From positions 248,001 through 312,000 of the forward strand of contig NZ_LECT01000031.1 in the NCBI RefSeq assembly GCF_001027925.1: a stretch of 64,000 nt of DNA, given 5' to 3'. Source of the DNA: Rhodopirellula islandica. GTDB taxonomy: Bacteria > Planctomycetota > Planctomycetia > Pirellulales > Pirellulaceae. The number at the start of each line of letters is the position of its first letter. Positions within the stretch are counted from its first letter, which is position 1. Positions 52,974-61,874 of the stretch are shown piece after piece. A program made the position numbers and the translations under genes. Under the pieces are notes generated by a model, which saw only the letters and a program-made list of their open reading frames with translations, did not search any database and was not told the DNA's origin.

Positions 52974-54542
52974 ATGCTGCGATCTCTTTTCGCTGTCCTC
53001 TTGCACCCTCGTGCTTCATCGAACCTGGTGGCCACGACCCTCTGTTTGCTTGCAACGATCACCTCGTTCGCCAACCAGCCAACACTCGCCGCGGACGAAC
53101 CTGCGCCTCAACCATCACGCCCCAACGTTTTGTTGTTCCTGGTTGATGATTTGGGGTGGGCAGACTTGGGATGCTACGGCAGCACCTATCACGAGACCCC
53201 ACAAATTGATGCGCTGGCAGAATCGGGAACGCGATTCACCAACGCCTACGCCGCCTGCCCCGTGTGCTCTCCCACGCGAGCGAGCATCATGACGGGACGC
53301 CACCCGGTTCGTGTTGACATCACCGACTGGATCCCCGGCATGTCGACCGACCGCGCCCAGAACCCTCGGTTTCAGCACGTCGACGATCGTGAAAACCTGG
53401 CCTTGGACGAGGTCACGCTCGCCGAACACTTGCGAGACGCCGCCGACTACCAAACGTTCTTTCTTGGCAAGTGGCATCTGGGCGACGTCGGGCACTTGCC
53501 CACCGACCAAGGGTTCCAAGTCAACATCGGCGGCGGCCACAAAGGCTCACCACCAGGCGGTTACTACTCGCCTTGGAAGAACCCGTATCTGAAAGCGAAG
53601 CACGACGGAGAATACCTGACGACTCGCTTGACCGACGAAGCCATCTCGCTGGTCGACGCCGCCTCTCGTGAAGACAAACCGTTCTTCATGATGATGAGTT
53701 ACTACAACGTTCATTCGCCCATCACCCCTGACAAGCGAACGATCGATCACTATCAAGAGAAGCAAGCGAACACGCCGGAACTGCAGGGCGACACACCGAC
53801 GATTGCGGAACACGATGCGGTCACCCGAGGCCGCCAAGACAACCCGGCTTACGCGTCCATGGTCAAGGCCGTCGACACCAGCGTCGGTCGTATCCTGCAA
53901 GCATTGAAGGACCACCAAGTCGATGACAACACCCTGGTCGTGTTCTTTTCCGACAACGGCGGCCTGTCGACACTTCGCAAATTTGGGCCCACTTGCAACT
54001 CACCCCTGCGAGCCGGCAAGGGCTGGTTGTACGAGGGCGGCATCCGAGAACCGTTGCTGGTTCGTCTGCCCCAAACGATGGCCGGCAAAACAACGGTCCA
54101 GACAAGTTCCCTTGCACCGAAGACCGTCGACTCGATCGCGTGCAGCACCGATTTGTTCCCGACCATTCTCGATGTGGTCGGATTGCCACTTCGTCCCGAA
54201 TTGCACGCCGACGGCATCAGCTTGCTCCCCGCGATCACTGGCGAGGAAGCCACCAACGCTGGTTCCTCCCCCCGCGAACTGCACTGGCATTACCCGCACT
54301 ACCATGGTTCGCTGTGGCGTCCCGGTGCCGCGATCCGGCGAGGCAATTACAAATTGATTGAGTTCTACGAAACCGACACCGCAGAACTGTATGATCTATC
54401 CGTCGACATGGGCGAAACCACCGATCTGTCGCAAACCGAGCCAGAACGCTTCGCCGAACTGCGTGACGCACTTCGGCAATGGCAAACTGAAATGGGAGCC
54501 AAAATGCCCGTTCCCAACCCCAACTTCCACTCTTCGAACTGA
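52974..54542 (+). CDS. Secreted sulfatase (arylsulfatase family)
   Basis: 522 residues from the ATG at 52974. A signal segment (about 18-38) ends LAAD. The formylglycine motif CSPTR is at 98-102 (Cys 98 becomes the catalytic formylglycine), with metal-binding Asp pair [11 protein letters not shown] (about 55-65), GKWHLGD and later DNGGLS. The order and length match family S1 sulfatases that cut sulfate from algal polysaccharides in the periplasm. An upstream in-frame reading from 52842 lacks a signal. The MoxR gene starts 11 bases later. An FGE (maturase) gene is not in the window. Confidence 0.92.
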   Translation: MLRSLFAVLLHPRASSNLVATTLCLLATITSFANQPTLAADEPAPQPSRPNVLLFLVDDLGWADLGCYGSTYHETPQIDALAESGTRFTNAYAACPVCSPTRASIMTGRHPVRVDITDWIPGMSTDRAQNPRFQHVDDRENLALDEVTLAEHLRDAADYQTFFLGKWHLGDVGHLPTDQGFQVNIGGGHKGSPPGGYYSPWKNPYLKAKHDGEYLTTRLTDEAISLVDAASREDKPFFMMMSYYNVHSPITPDKRTIDHYQEKQANTPELQGDTPTIAEHDAVTRGRQDNPAYASMVKAVDTSVGRILQALKDHQVDDNTLVVFFSDNGGLSTLRKFGPTCNSPLRAGKGWLYEGGIREPLLVRLPQTMAGKTTVQTSSLAPKTVDSIACSTDLFPTILDVVGLPLRPELHADGISLLPAITGEEATNAGSSPRELHWHYPHYHGSLWRPGAAIRRGNYKLIEFYETDTAELYDLSVDMGETTDLSQTEPERFAELRDALRQWQTEMGAKMPVPNPNFHSSN

Positions 54543-54553
54543 CACAGAAGCTT

Positions 54554-55558
54554 ATGAGCACCACCGTCGATGCGATGCGAGCCGACGCGGAACTATTTCG
54601 CCAGCGATATGTCGCCGTCCGTGAAATGATTGGTCGCGTGATCGTGGGTCACGATGACATTGTCAGTGGGGTTTTGACATCGATGCTCTGCGGTGGTCAC
54701 TGCTTGCTCGAAGGCGTGCCGGGCCTCGGCAAAACGATGCTGGTCCGGACCTTGGCTGAAGTCCTGGAACTGCAGTTCAATCGCATTCAGTTCACACCTG
54801 ACCTGATGCCCGCCGACATCCTGGGCACCAACATGGTGGTGGAAGACGAATCCGGTCGCCGCAAATTTGAGTTCCAAAAGGGTCCGGTCTTCACCCAAAT
54901 CTTGCTGGCGGACGAAATCAACCGAGCGACGCCAAAGACGCAGTCGGCCATGCTGGAAACAATGCAGGAAGGCACCGTGACCGCGGGCGGGCATCGCTAC
55001 ACGCTCGACCAACCTTTCTTTGTGTTGGCCACGCAAAACCCGATCGAGCAAGAAGGCACCTACCCGCTGCCCGAAGCACAGATGGACCGGTTCCTGTTCA
55101 AATTGGTGGTCGGTTACAGCAACCGGGACGAACTGGCGACGATAGTGGACCGAACCACACGAGGCGAACGCCCGGAAATCGAAAAGGTCATGGACGGCGA
55201 AGAAATCCAACGCTGGCAAAAGTTGGTTCGCGAGGTCATCCTCGCCCCACACGTCCAAGATTACTTGGTCCGACTGACCATGGCGACTCACCCGGATGGG
55301 CCTTACAGCGTGCCAATCACCAATGAATACGTGCGTTGGGGCAGCAGCCCGCGTGGTGCCCAAACCCTCGCATTGACGGCCAAAGTGCAGGCTTTATTGG
55401 ACGGCCGGTTCAATGTTTCCTTCGAAGACATCCGGCGAATGTTCTTGCCCGCGATGCGTCACCGGGTGCTGCTGAACTTCGAAGCCCAAGCCGAGGGCAT
55501 CGACACAGACCGCGTTTTGCTGGAAATTCTAGAGAAGGTTCCAGAAAAAGGCGATTGA
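54554..55558 (+). CDS. MoxR-family AAA+ ATPase
   Basis: 334 residues. Walker A in LLEGVPGLGKTMLVRTLAE (about residues 51-69), Walker B and sensor in LLADEINRATPKTQSAMLE, and the sensor-2 helix near the end (SPRGAQTLALTAKVQALL). MoxR ATPases act as chaperones for metal insertion or complex assembly and usually sit in front of a DUF58 and von Willebrand-type gene. Here the next gene encodes a coiled-coil zinc-ribbon protein instead. The ATG is 11 bases after the sulfatase stop, so co-transcription is likely. Confidence 0.94.
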   Translation: MSTTVDAMRADAELFRQRYVAVREMIGRVIVGHDDIVSGVLTSMLCGGHCLLEGVPGLGKTMLVRTLAEVLELQFNRIQFTPDLMPADILGTNMVVEDESGRRKFEFQKGPVFTQILLADEINRATPKTQSAMLETMQEGTVTAGGHRYTLDQPFFVLATQNPIEQEGTYPLPEAQMDRFLFKLVVGYSNRDELATIVDRTTRGERPEIEKVMDGEEIQRWQKLVREVILAPHVQDYLVRLTMATHPDGPYSVPITNEYVRWGSSPRGAQTLALTAKVQALLDGRFNVSFEDIRRMFLPAMRHRVLLNFEAQAEGIDTDRVLLEILEKVPEKGD

Positions 55559-55631
55559 TCGGTGCTTGCATCCGTCTCACAATCCCGCCCCCACTTTTCA
55601 ATTTCATTCTTTAACTTCTGCATTCTGCCTG

Positions 55632-56351
55632 ATGGCTTCGCATTCCTCGACGATTAAATTTTCCAGCGTCCTGTTGCGTACGTTGCACAACACATTGCAA
55701 CAACGCACCGATTTGGAGGGTCAGCTACGACGCGGCCCGCTTCAAATCAAGGCCGTCCAATCGATGGTCGATGAGGCTCAAGCCCAGGTGAATGCCGCAG
55801 CAAAAACGTTGAAAAAGACCCGCATGACCGCGGATGAAAAACAACTGCAACTGCAGTCCCGCGAAGCTCATGTGAAGAACCTGCAGGGCAAACTGAACAC
55901 GGCAGCCTCCAACAAAGAATTCTCGCTGCTGAAAGATCAAATCGCCGCAGACGAACAAGCCAACAGTGTTCAAAGCGATGAAATCCTGGAAGTCCTCGAA
56001 CGAATCGACTCCTGTGAGGCGGACCTGAATCGGTCCCAGAAAAAACTCGAACAGGCCCAGGAAGACCAGACCAAACGCTTGAAAGAAATTGAGGCTCGGC
56101 TCGAACAAGTTCGTCAAGACCTCGCTCGCATCAATGAACAACTCGCCGTGCACGAAACCGACATTCCCGCGGCAGTGAAAGCGGATTATCGACGACTGGT
56201 CGATGCCCGAGGCGACGAGGCATTGGCACCTATCGAACAGGACTCCTGTGGTGGTTGCTACCAAACCTTGACCACGCAAGTCCTCAACCAAGTGATGCTG
56301 TCGACCCTGACGCATTGCCCCAATTGCAACGCCTATCTGTACCAGGCTTGA
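55632..56351 (+). CDS. Coiled-coil protein with C-terminal C4 zinc ribbon
   Basis: 239 residues from the ATG at 55632. About 160 residues of heptads (LEGQLRRGPLQIKAVQSMVD, then LDRSQKKLEQAQEDQTKRLK-like segments) form a long hairpin. The C-terminal ribbon has CGGC and CPNC (DSCGGCYQTLTTQ, then LTHCPNCNAYLYQ), as in the CT398/zf-RING_7 family. Those proteins are linked to transcription, flagella or secretion in other bacteria; here the role is unknown. The stop TGA shares its A with the ATG of coaE (TGATG at 56349-56353), so translation is coupled. Confidence 0.85.
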   Translation: MASHSSTIKFSSVLLRTLHNTLQQRTDLEGQLRRGPLQIKAVQSMVDEAQAQVNAAAKTLKKTRMTADEKQLQLQSREAHVKNLQGKLNTAASNKEFSLLKDQIAADEQANSVQSDEILEVLERIDSCEADLNRSQKKLEQAQEDQTKRLKEIEARLEQVRQDLARINEQLAVHETDIPAAVKADYRRLVDARGDEALAPIEQDSCGGCYQTLTTQVLNQVMLSTLTHCPNCNAYLYQA

Positions 56352-57004
56352 TGGGCCCTGAGACCAACAACGATTCGCAATCGGCGTCGCTCACGCCAAT
56401 CATCGGCGTCATCGGCCCCCCGTGCAGTGGCAAATCAACCGTCGCCCGCCACTTGGAATCCTTGGGTGGCGTGTGGCTGAACGCCGATGAAATTGCAAAA
56501 AGCCAACTTCATGAACCTGAGGTCATCGCGGAACTGAGGTCCTTGTTCGGCGACTCAATCCAAACGACCGACGGTTCTCTTTCGCGACAGCGATTGGCGG
56601 ACCTGGTCTTCGGCGACGACGAAGACTCACTGGCCCGCCTTCGACAACTCGAGGGTGTGCTTCATCCGCGAACGCGGACGATTTTGCAAGCGAGAATTGC
56701 CACTGCGAGGACGGAAGGAAAACCGTTTGTGATCCTCGATGTTCCGCTGCTTTTGGAAAGCGGTTACCGGGACACGTGCGACGAAGTGTGGTGTCTGCAA
56801 GTCGATCCGGAACGGCACCTTGAGTTGCTCGGGTCTCGCGGTTGGGACCTGGCCGAACTGGAGAGGCGAAGCGCCCGGCAGTGGTCCTGGGAACGCAAAC
56901 GAGCGGCCAGCACTCGCGTGCTGTCCAACAATGGCACCCCGGATGATCTCCGTCGACTGGTGGAGTCCGAACTGGCGGTCCTTCAACATCGAGACGGAGG
57001 GTAG
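56351..57004 (+). CDS. coaE: Dephospho-CoA kinase
   Basis: 217 residues. It phosphorylates dephospho-CoA at the ribose 3' position, the last step of CoA synthesis. P-loop GPPCSGKST (about residues 22-30), VWLNADEIAKSQLH (the CoA-binding Asp in place of the usual D-x-D), FVILDVPLLLESGY, and the lid RRSARQWSW. The length is normal. The start overlaps the previous stop. A 70-base palindromic repeat follows 11 bases after the stop. Confidence 0.94.
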   Translation: MGPETNNDSQSASLTPIIGVIGPPCSGKSTVARHLESLGGVWLNADEIAKSQLHEPEVIAELRSLFGDSIQTTDGSLSRQRLADLVFGDDEDSLARLRQLEGVLHPRTRTILQARIATARTEGKPFVILDVPLLLESGYRDTCDEVWCLQVDPERHLELLGSRGWDLAELERRSARQWSWERKRAASTRVLSNNGTPDDLRRLVESELAVLQHRDGG

Positions 57005-57618
57005 CCACAACCCAGGGTAGTGGACGAGGTCACGAGACCTTGGAAGTGGGTGAGAAACGAGGGACTCGCAGCCTCGTCCACCACCACGGCTCCTCATTCT
57101 GGGCGTTGACGCACCACTGGCGTATGCCCTTGGCTCCAGGTGACCTGTTCGCGGCGCCGAGGACTTGCCCAACCCGATTCGCCGGGTTTTCTTTCGCAGT
57201 CCGCGTGTTTGAAACGATTCAACCTTCGCTCCCCCGACTGACCCTGGGTCGCCCGACAGGGCAGTCTCTTCGCGTGTCCCAGCACAGCAAAGCGACTGAC
57301 AACACCGCCACCCTAGAACTGAGAGGCAATTCGCAACATTAACCGCTCTTCCACCGGTCAGTCCAATCGATTCGGGCCCTGAATCTCGTTGGAGTTTGCC
57401 AGATCAAACGAATCGCGTCCGATTCAAATTCGGCCGTGATTTGCTAAGCTTCCATCCACCCAAGCCCGCCCTTGGTTCCAGCGTTCTTCGCGTGACAGTT
57501 GTCACGTGTGAATCGCAAGGTGCCAATTGCATTCCGTGGTCCTCAGCGTCACCGCTCCGCCATTGTTCCGGCTTGGATTTGCTGTCCCCTCATCCATGTT
57601 CGAACCGGAGAACTTGTC
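57005..57618. other. Intergenic region with a palindromic repeat
   Basis: 614 bases before the PPi-PEPCK candidate. The first 80 bases are repeat A; the remainder (57085-57618) has no convincing gene. The end carries GGAG eight bases before the ATG at 57619. A long in-frame extension upstream of that ATG (to 57499) looks non-coding. Confidence 0.5.
57015..57084. repeat. Palindromic 70-bp repeat, family A, copy 1
   Basis: GGGTAGTGGACGAGGTCACG at the left, CTCGCAGCCTCGTCCACCAC at the right. The arms pair at about 18 of 23 positions. Same length as copy 2 (63204-63273) and about 62 of 70 bases identical. It lies just after coaE. Confidence 0.85.
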
Positions 57619-60600
57619 ATGGCCTTGCTGCGAGAACCCACAGAACTTCAACGCGCCTTGAGCTGGGACCGGATGCTTGCCGCCACTCCGGAACAACGAC
57701 AACGACTCCAGAACTATCTCTCGTTCCAATTGGCGCTGGCTGGATTGATGCCCCCGGGCGAAGAAGACCAGGAACGTCCCGACGCCGCGTTCCCACGCGA
57801 AATGCTGGACAGTTTTCGCGAACGCAACGCGATCCTTCGGCAGCATCAGCCGCCAATTGACCATCGCATCGAATCGTTTTTGGCGACCTACTTCGCGGAC
57901 GAAGTCGGCAGCGAACCATTGACGCTCCCCAGTCGTTCGTTGAACCTCGACCGTCACGGGATGGCTCGCGAATTGAGTTTGCCACTGGGTGGCAATTGCT
58001 TCGAGAATGAACAAGTCAAATCGTACCGCTGCTTCAACGGTGTCTTGAACAACCCACGAGCCGACCGTCGCACCACGGCCGGAACGTTCCACGTGGTGGA
58101 AGGCGGATTGCCGATTCCAGGTGACAAACGCGTGGTCCCCAAGAACGTGTTTGTCAATCTGTTCCGCGCCGCGATGCAGCCCCCCGCTGCCGACATGGAG
58201 TTGCCCTACACCCACAACTCACCCCACCCCGCTGAATCGTGGGTGTCCTTGATGCTGCGACCGCTGGTTGCCCCGGGCGTTCCCGGCTACAGCGAATCCA
58301 AGTCAATGGAAACTCGCTTTTTCGTGCCGGGCAACGATGTCAGCAACCTGGACTTTGTCGAATCGATCTTTGGCAACGCGGGTGATCCGTTGATCGCCGC
58401 TTGCGACGCTGGCTTGGACGCCAAGCACTGGAGCGGTCACACCGGGTGTGTGATTTTGGCGACTCACCTGACTCAACTGACGAAAAAAGAACTCGGACTG
58501 CCCCACTACGATGATGCAACCGAGCGGCAACGACACGACCGGATGTGCTGGCAATCCGAAACAGAACTCTACAACGACGGAGGTGCGTTCAAGGCCACCT
58601 GCCGCAACAGCGATGGCGTGATCGTGACTCTGATCGCAGACAACTACTACGGTTACTGCAAAAAAGAAGTCAAAACCCAACTCAGTTACGCCGCGAACCT
58701 GATGGGCAACGCCGAGGAAGAGCACTCGGGCGGAGCCATCGCGTTTGCCTCGTATTCGTTGGGCGATGAATTCCAAGTCAACAGCCGCTTGTACAACGGC
58801 CAAACCTTTGCCGACGTCGCGAAACGCTATGGCGATTTCATCGACGTTCAACCGGCGGGCTACGGCATCGACCGCACTCATCCGAGCGTGATCTACATTC
58901 CCGAAGACGCCCTGGCAACACTTCGCGAACGCTGCATTCGCTGGACCGATGTGACTGGCAGACAGCAATCCATCCCGTTGTCGCCGGATGAAATCTACAT
59001 CGCGCCGAGCGGTTACAAAATCCAACTGCAAAAACACCCCTCGGCACCGAGTTGGCGTTTGGTCGGCACGGTCGGCGAAGGTGTCTTCTGCCACAAACCC
59101 TGCACGGTCAGTGGCGGCGGCAAGAGCGAAATCAGCAAGAGTCTTCGAGATTACATGCTGTACGGACCGATCTTCGTCAAAGACCACGACGTCGATTTCC
59201 AATTGGTCGACGACATCTTCTCCAAAGACTACGGCACACGCTGGTCTGATTCCTACACCGGTCGCACGGACTACACCGAACGCGACAGCCGCAAGGTGCT
59301 TGATCCCAATCGCTCGCTGGGCAGCGTGATCAAGTTGCTGACCCCCAGCCCCGAGTACAACGACGACTACAACGCGTGGCTGAAGAGCATTCCCGAGCAC
59401 GTTTACGCTCTGGCATTGATCATCAAACGCTTCGCTGCACCCGGCATGAGCGCCGATTGGCGAGAGACCTTTGGCGTCGACATCGTCAACGGCTCGCCGG
59501 GACACGAACTGAAAATGGGCAGCCGCCCGTTGGTGGGAACTTACCTGCGGGTGGGACTCGAAAACTCGCAGTGGCGGACCTTCAAACTCCGCCAGGACTT
59601 CATCGCTTCGTCCAAAGTCCAACGCGAAGATGACATTTCTGCCAGCATCGTTGTTCCCGCGGGCAGCATCGGTGACGTCGGGTCTGCGGTCGCAGAAGCG
59701 ACCAGCTACAAGTTCGTCGAGAACTGCGAATACCGTTTGTTCCAACGTCCCGACGATGCCATCCATCGTGGCTTGGACAAACAAACCGAAGCGGACTTGG
59801 CTGCCCCCGGCAATTTCATCAGCAACTTCGAACCGCTGACCAGCAAGCAAGCACGCGACATCATGCGTGATGCAATCGAGTTCGACAAATTCACTGGCCC
59901 GATGGAAGAGTTGCTGCAAACCGCTGCCGAATCCGAAGACGGTTACGTCGTCAGCACCGCCAACCCGCGTTTGGTCGATGGCAAACCGACCAAGAACCCC
60001 CGCTACCTGCAGGATCGCCCTGACATGGCGTACCCTCGCGAAACGTACGTGGCGATGCGAGGGATCCAGCTGCATCGCAGACTGGCTGCCGACGAAGCCG
60101 TGCTGACACCGGTTGGCGCCGTGCTGTCCGGCCGTCGCAACAATCCACCAGACGCCGAAGCTGGCATCCGCTCGCTGGCGGTTTACTCGCCGCTTCACTA
60201 CCAGGAACTTCCTGAGTTGGTGATGGACTACGTTTGCTCCCTGACGGGCAAAAGCCCCAGCACGACCGGTGCAGGCAGCGAAGGCGCGTTGACGAAGGGC
60301 CCCTTCAACGCCCTGCACCCCGCGATCGATTTGAACGCCGTGATTGTGTCGATGATCCTCACCGACCTGGGTGGCTTCAGCACGCCAGCCGGCCATATCG
60401 GCCCCAACCTGGAAGTCGGACACGACATCTCACTGTTGATCCCTGAGGTGTGGTGCCGGATGACCGCCGAAGAACGCGACCCCGGTTGCATGATCGAAGC
60501 GGGCATGCTGGAAAAAGTCGAGGACTTTGAGCAAGACGGTCAGAAGATTCCCGCCAGCCGACTCGGCTATCGAATCACCGACAAGTTTGTCCGCACCTAC

Positions 60601-61152
60601 TTGGCTCGCGTTTTCGACAACCCGTCGAAGGTCTTCCCTGAACCGATTTTGCGTCCTGAAAAACAGGACCAAGAATCGTTCGCCGATGGCGTGTTGCAAA
60701 TCGCGGAAGCACAAGCTCGCGTGGCGCAACATTACCTGAAAGACTCCGGGTACGAGTTGGCTTGCCCGCCGCTGCGTGCTGCCCTGGACATCATGGTGCA
60801 TGGCAACCACAACGGGAAAACCATCGACCATCCGGACGTCCGTCATCTCTTCACACGCGAATCCTTGATGAGCAGCGAGTGGTATCGCCGTCGCCTGGAC
60901 GCCAAGCAACAGCGTGACATCGCTCACTGGAAATCGATGCAGCAAAGTTTGCAGACGTTCATCGAAGATCCACTCAACGCCGATGCGACCGAACGACTGA
61001 ACATGAAGGCTCAGTACGAATATGCCATCCAACAACGCCAATTGGCTGAGTCGGGAGACTATATTGCATCGTTGCAGGGAACTTTGGGCGTCGACCCGAT
61101 GTCTCCCTCACCCAATGACCCTGTGATGCTGGACCGGTTGGCCAGCGTCTAG
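57619..61152 (+). CDS. PPi-type phosphoenolpyruvate carboxykinase (candidate)
   Basis: 1,177 residues from the ATG at 57619 (GGAG at eight bases), cytosolic, no signal. I match it to the PPi-dependent PEP carboxykinase family (EC 4.1.1.38) known from Entamoeba and Propionibacterium, which makes oxaloacetate from PEP, CO2 and phosphate, releasing PPi, or the reverse. These proteins are about 1,100-1,180 residues, far longer than ATP- or GTP-type PEPCK. Points of agreement: GNCFENEQVKSYRCFNGVLN (about 125-144), DRRTTAGTFH, SGGGKSEISK (about 498-507, kinase-like loop), NRSLGSVIKLLTPSPEYND (about 564), and the near-invariant LTGKSPSTTGAGSEGALTKG (about 875-894). This rests on remembered family motifs, not a search. 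Confidence 0.78.
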   Translation: MALLREPTELQRALSWDRMLAATPEQRQRLQNYLSFQLALAGLMPPGEEDQERPDAAFPREMLDSFRERNAILRQHQPPIDHRIESFLATYFADEVGSEPLTLPSRSLNLDRHGMARELSLPLGGNCFENEQVKSYRCFNGVLNNPRADRRTTAGTFHVVEGGLPIPGDKRVVPKNVFVNLFRAAMQPPAADMELPYTHNSPHPAESWVSLMLRPLVAPGVPGYSESKSMETRFFVPGNDVSNLDFVESIFGNAGDPLIAACDAGLDAKHWSGHTGCVILATHLTQLTKKELGLPHYDDATERQRHDRMCWQSETELYNDGGAFKATCRNSDGVIVTLIADNYYGYCKKEVKTQLSYAANLMGNAEEEHSGGAIAFASYSLGDEFQVNSRLYNGQTFADVAKRYGDFIDVQPAGYGIDRTHPSVIYIPEDALATLRERCIRWTDVTGRQQSIPLSPDEIYIAPSGYKIQLQKHPSAPSWRLVGTVGEGVFCHKPCTVSGGGKSEISKSLRDYMLYGPIFVKDHDVDFQLVDDIFSKDYGTRWSDSYTGRTDYTERDSRKVLDPNRSLGSVIKLLTPSPEYNDDYNAWLKSIPEHVYALALIIKRFAAPGMSADWRETFGVDIVNGSPGHELKMGSRPLVGTYLRVGLENSQWRTFKLRQDFIASSKVQREDDISASIVVPAGSIGDVGSAVAEATSYKFVENCEYRLFQRPDDAIHRGLDKQTEADLAAPGNFISNFEPLTSKQARDIMRDAIEFDKFTGPMEELLQTAAESEDGYVVSTANPRLVDGKPTKNPRYLQDRPDMAYPRETYVAMRGIQLHRRLAADEAVLTPVGAVLSGRRNNPPDAEAGIRSLAVYSPLHYQELPELVMDYVCSLTGKSPSTTGAGSEGALTKGPFNALHPAIDLNAVIVSMILTDLGGFSTPAGHIGPNLEVGHDISLLIPEVWCRMTAEERDPGCMIEAGMLEKVEDFEQDGQKIPASRLGYRITDKFVRTYLARVFDNPSKVFPEPILRPEKQDQESFADGVLQIAEAQARVAQHYLKDSGYELACPPLRAALDIMVHGNHNGKTIDHPDVRHLFTRESLMSSEWYRRRLDAKQQRDIAHWKSMQQSLQTFIEDPLNADATERLNMKAQYEYAIQQRQLAESGDYIASLQGTLGVDPMSPSPNDPVMLDRLASV

Positions 61153-61181
61153 CCCGCCATCCCCGCCCGCTGAGTCAACGC

Positions 61182-61874
61182 ATGTTCCGTCCCCGCCTGC
61201 TGATCCTATCTGCCGTCGCTGCCTTGTTTTCCGCCCTCTCGGTCACCTCGATCGCGATGGCGGATGACGCCCCCCAGAAACCGACAGCAGATGAAACGGG
61301 ATTCGTTTCGCTGTTTGACGGCGAATCGCTGGACGGCTGGAAGAAGTCAACCGAGAATCCAGACAGTTGGAAAGTCGTCGATGGGATGCTGGTTTGCGAA
61401 GGTGAGCGATGCCACCTTTTCTACACCGGTGAACTGGCTCCCCTGAAGAACTTTCACTTCCAAGCCGACGTGAAATTGATGCCCGGAAGCAACGCCGGCA
61501 TTTACTTTCACACCAAGTATCAAGCAACGGACTGGCCCAAGCATGGCTACGAATGCCAAGTCAACGTCAGCCACAAAGACCCCAAGAAAACCAGTTCGCT
61601 TTACGGGGTCGAGAATGTCGACGCGGAAACGTTGGCAGCCAACGGAATTCGCGACAACGAATGGTACACCCAAGAAATCATCGTTCGCGGCAAACACATT
61701 GAACTGAAAGTCAACGGGAAGACCCTGGTGGACTACACCGAACCGAGCGAACAAGAAGCGTTCTCGGATCGCTTCGAACGCCGGTTGGGCGAAGGCACGT
61801 TTGCCTTGCAAGCCCACGACCCACAAAGCAAAGCCTACTTCAAGAACCTGCGAGTCAAACCACTCGATGAGTAA
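61182..61874 (+). CDS. Secreted DUF1080 (3-keto-disaccharide hydrolase-like) protein
   Basis: 230 residues. A signal peptide ends near SIAMADD. The mature part is DUF1080, a concanavalin-like beta-jelly roll: FVSLFDGESLDGWKK (about 42-56), MPGSNAGIYFHTKYQ, WYTQEIIVRGKHIELKVNGK and FALQAHDPQSKAYFKNLRV. Some members hydrolyse 3-keto-glycosides; many planctomycete members are uncharacterised. It overlaps purD by eight bases (ATG of purD at 61867, stop TAA at 61872-61874), which links a periplasmic glycan protein to a purine gene in one transcript. Confidence 0.9.
   Translation: MFRPRLLILSAVAALFSALSVTSIAMADDAPQKPTADETGFVSLFDGESLDGWKKSTENPDSWKVVDGMLVCEGERCHLFYTGELAPLKNFHFQADVKLMPGSNAGIYFHTKYQATDWPKHGYECQVNVSHKDPKKTSSLYGVENVDAETLAANGIRDNEWYTQEIIVRGKHIELKVNGKTLVDYTEPSEQEAFSDRFERRLGEGTFALQAHDPQSKAYFKNLRVKPLDE

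Noticed and set aside
57040-57342. 100-residue open frame starting inside repeat A
   Set aside because: Its first residues come from the palindromic repeat (the same peptide appears at the other copy), and the rest lacks coding pattern.
58303-60423. 706-residue open frame on the minus strand opposite the PPi-PEPCK candidate
   Set aside because: High-GC antisense frame. The plus strand has the conserved motifs and ribosome site; the minus frame resembles no family.
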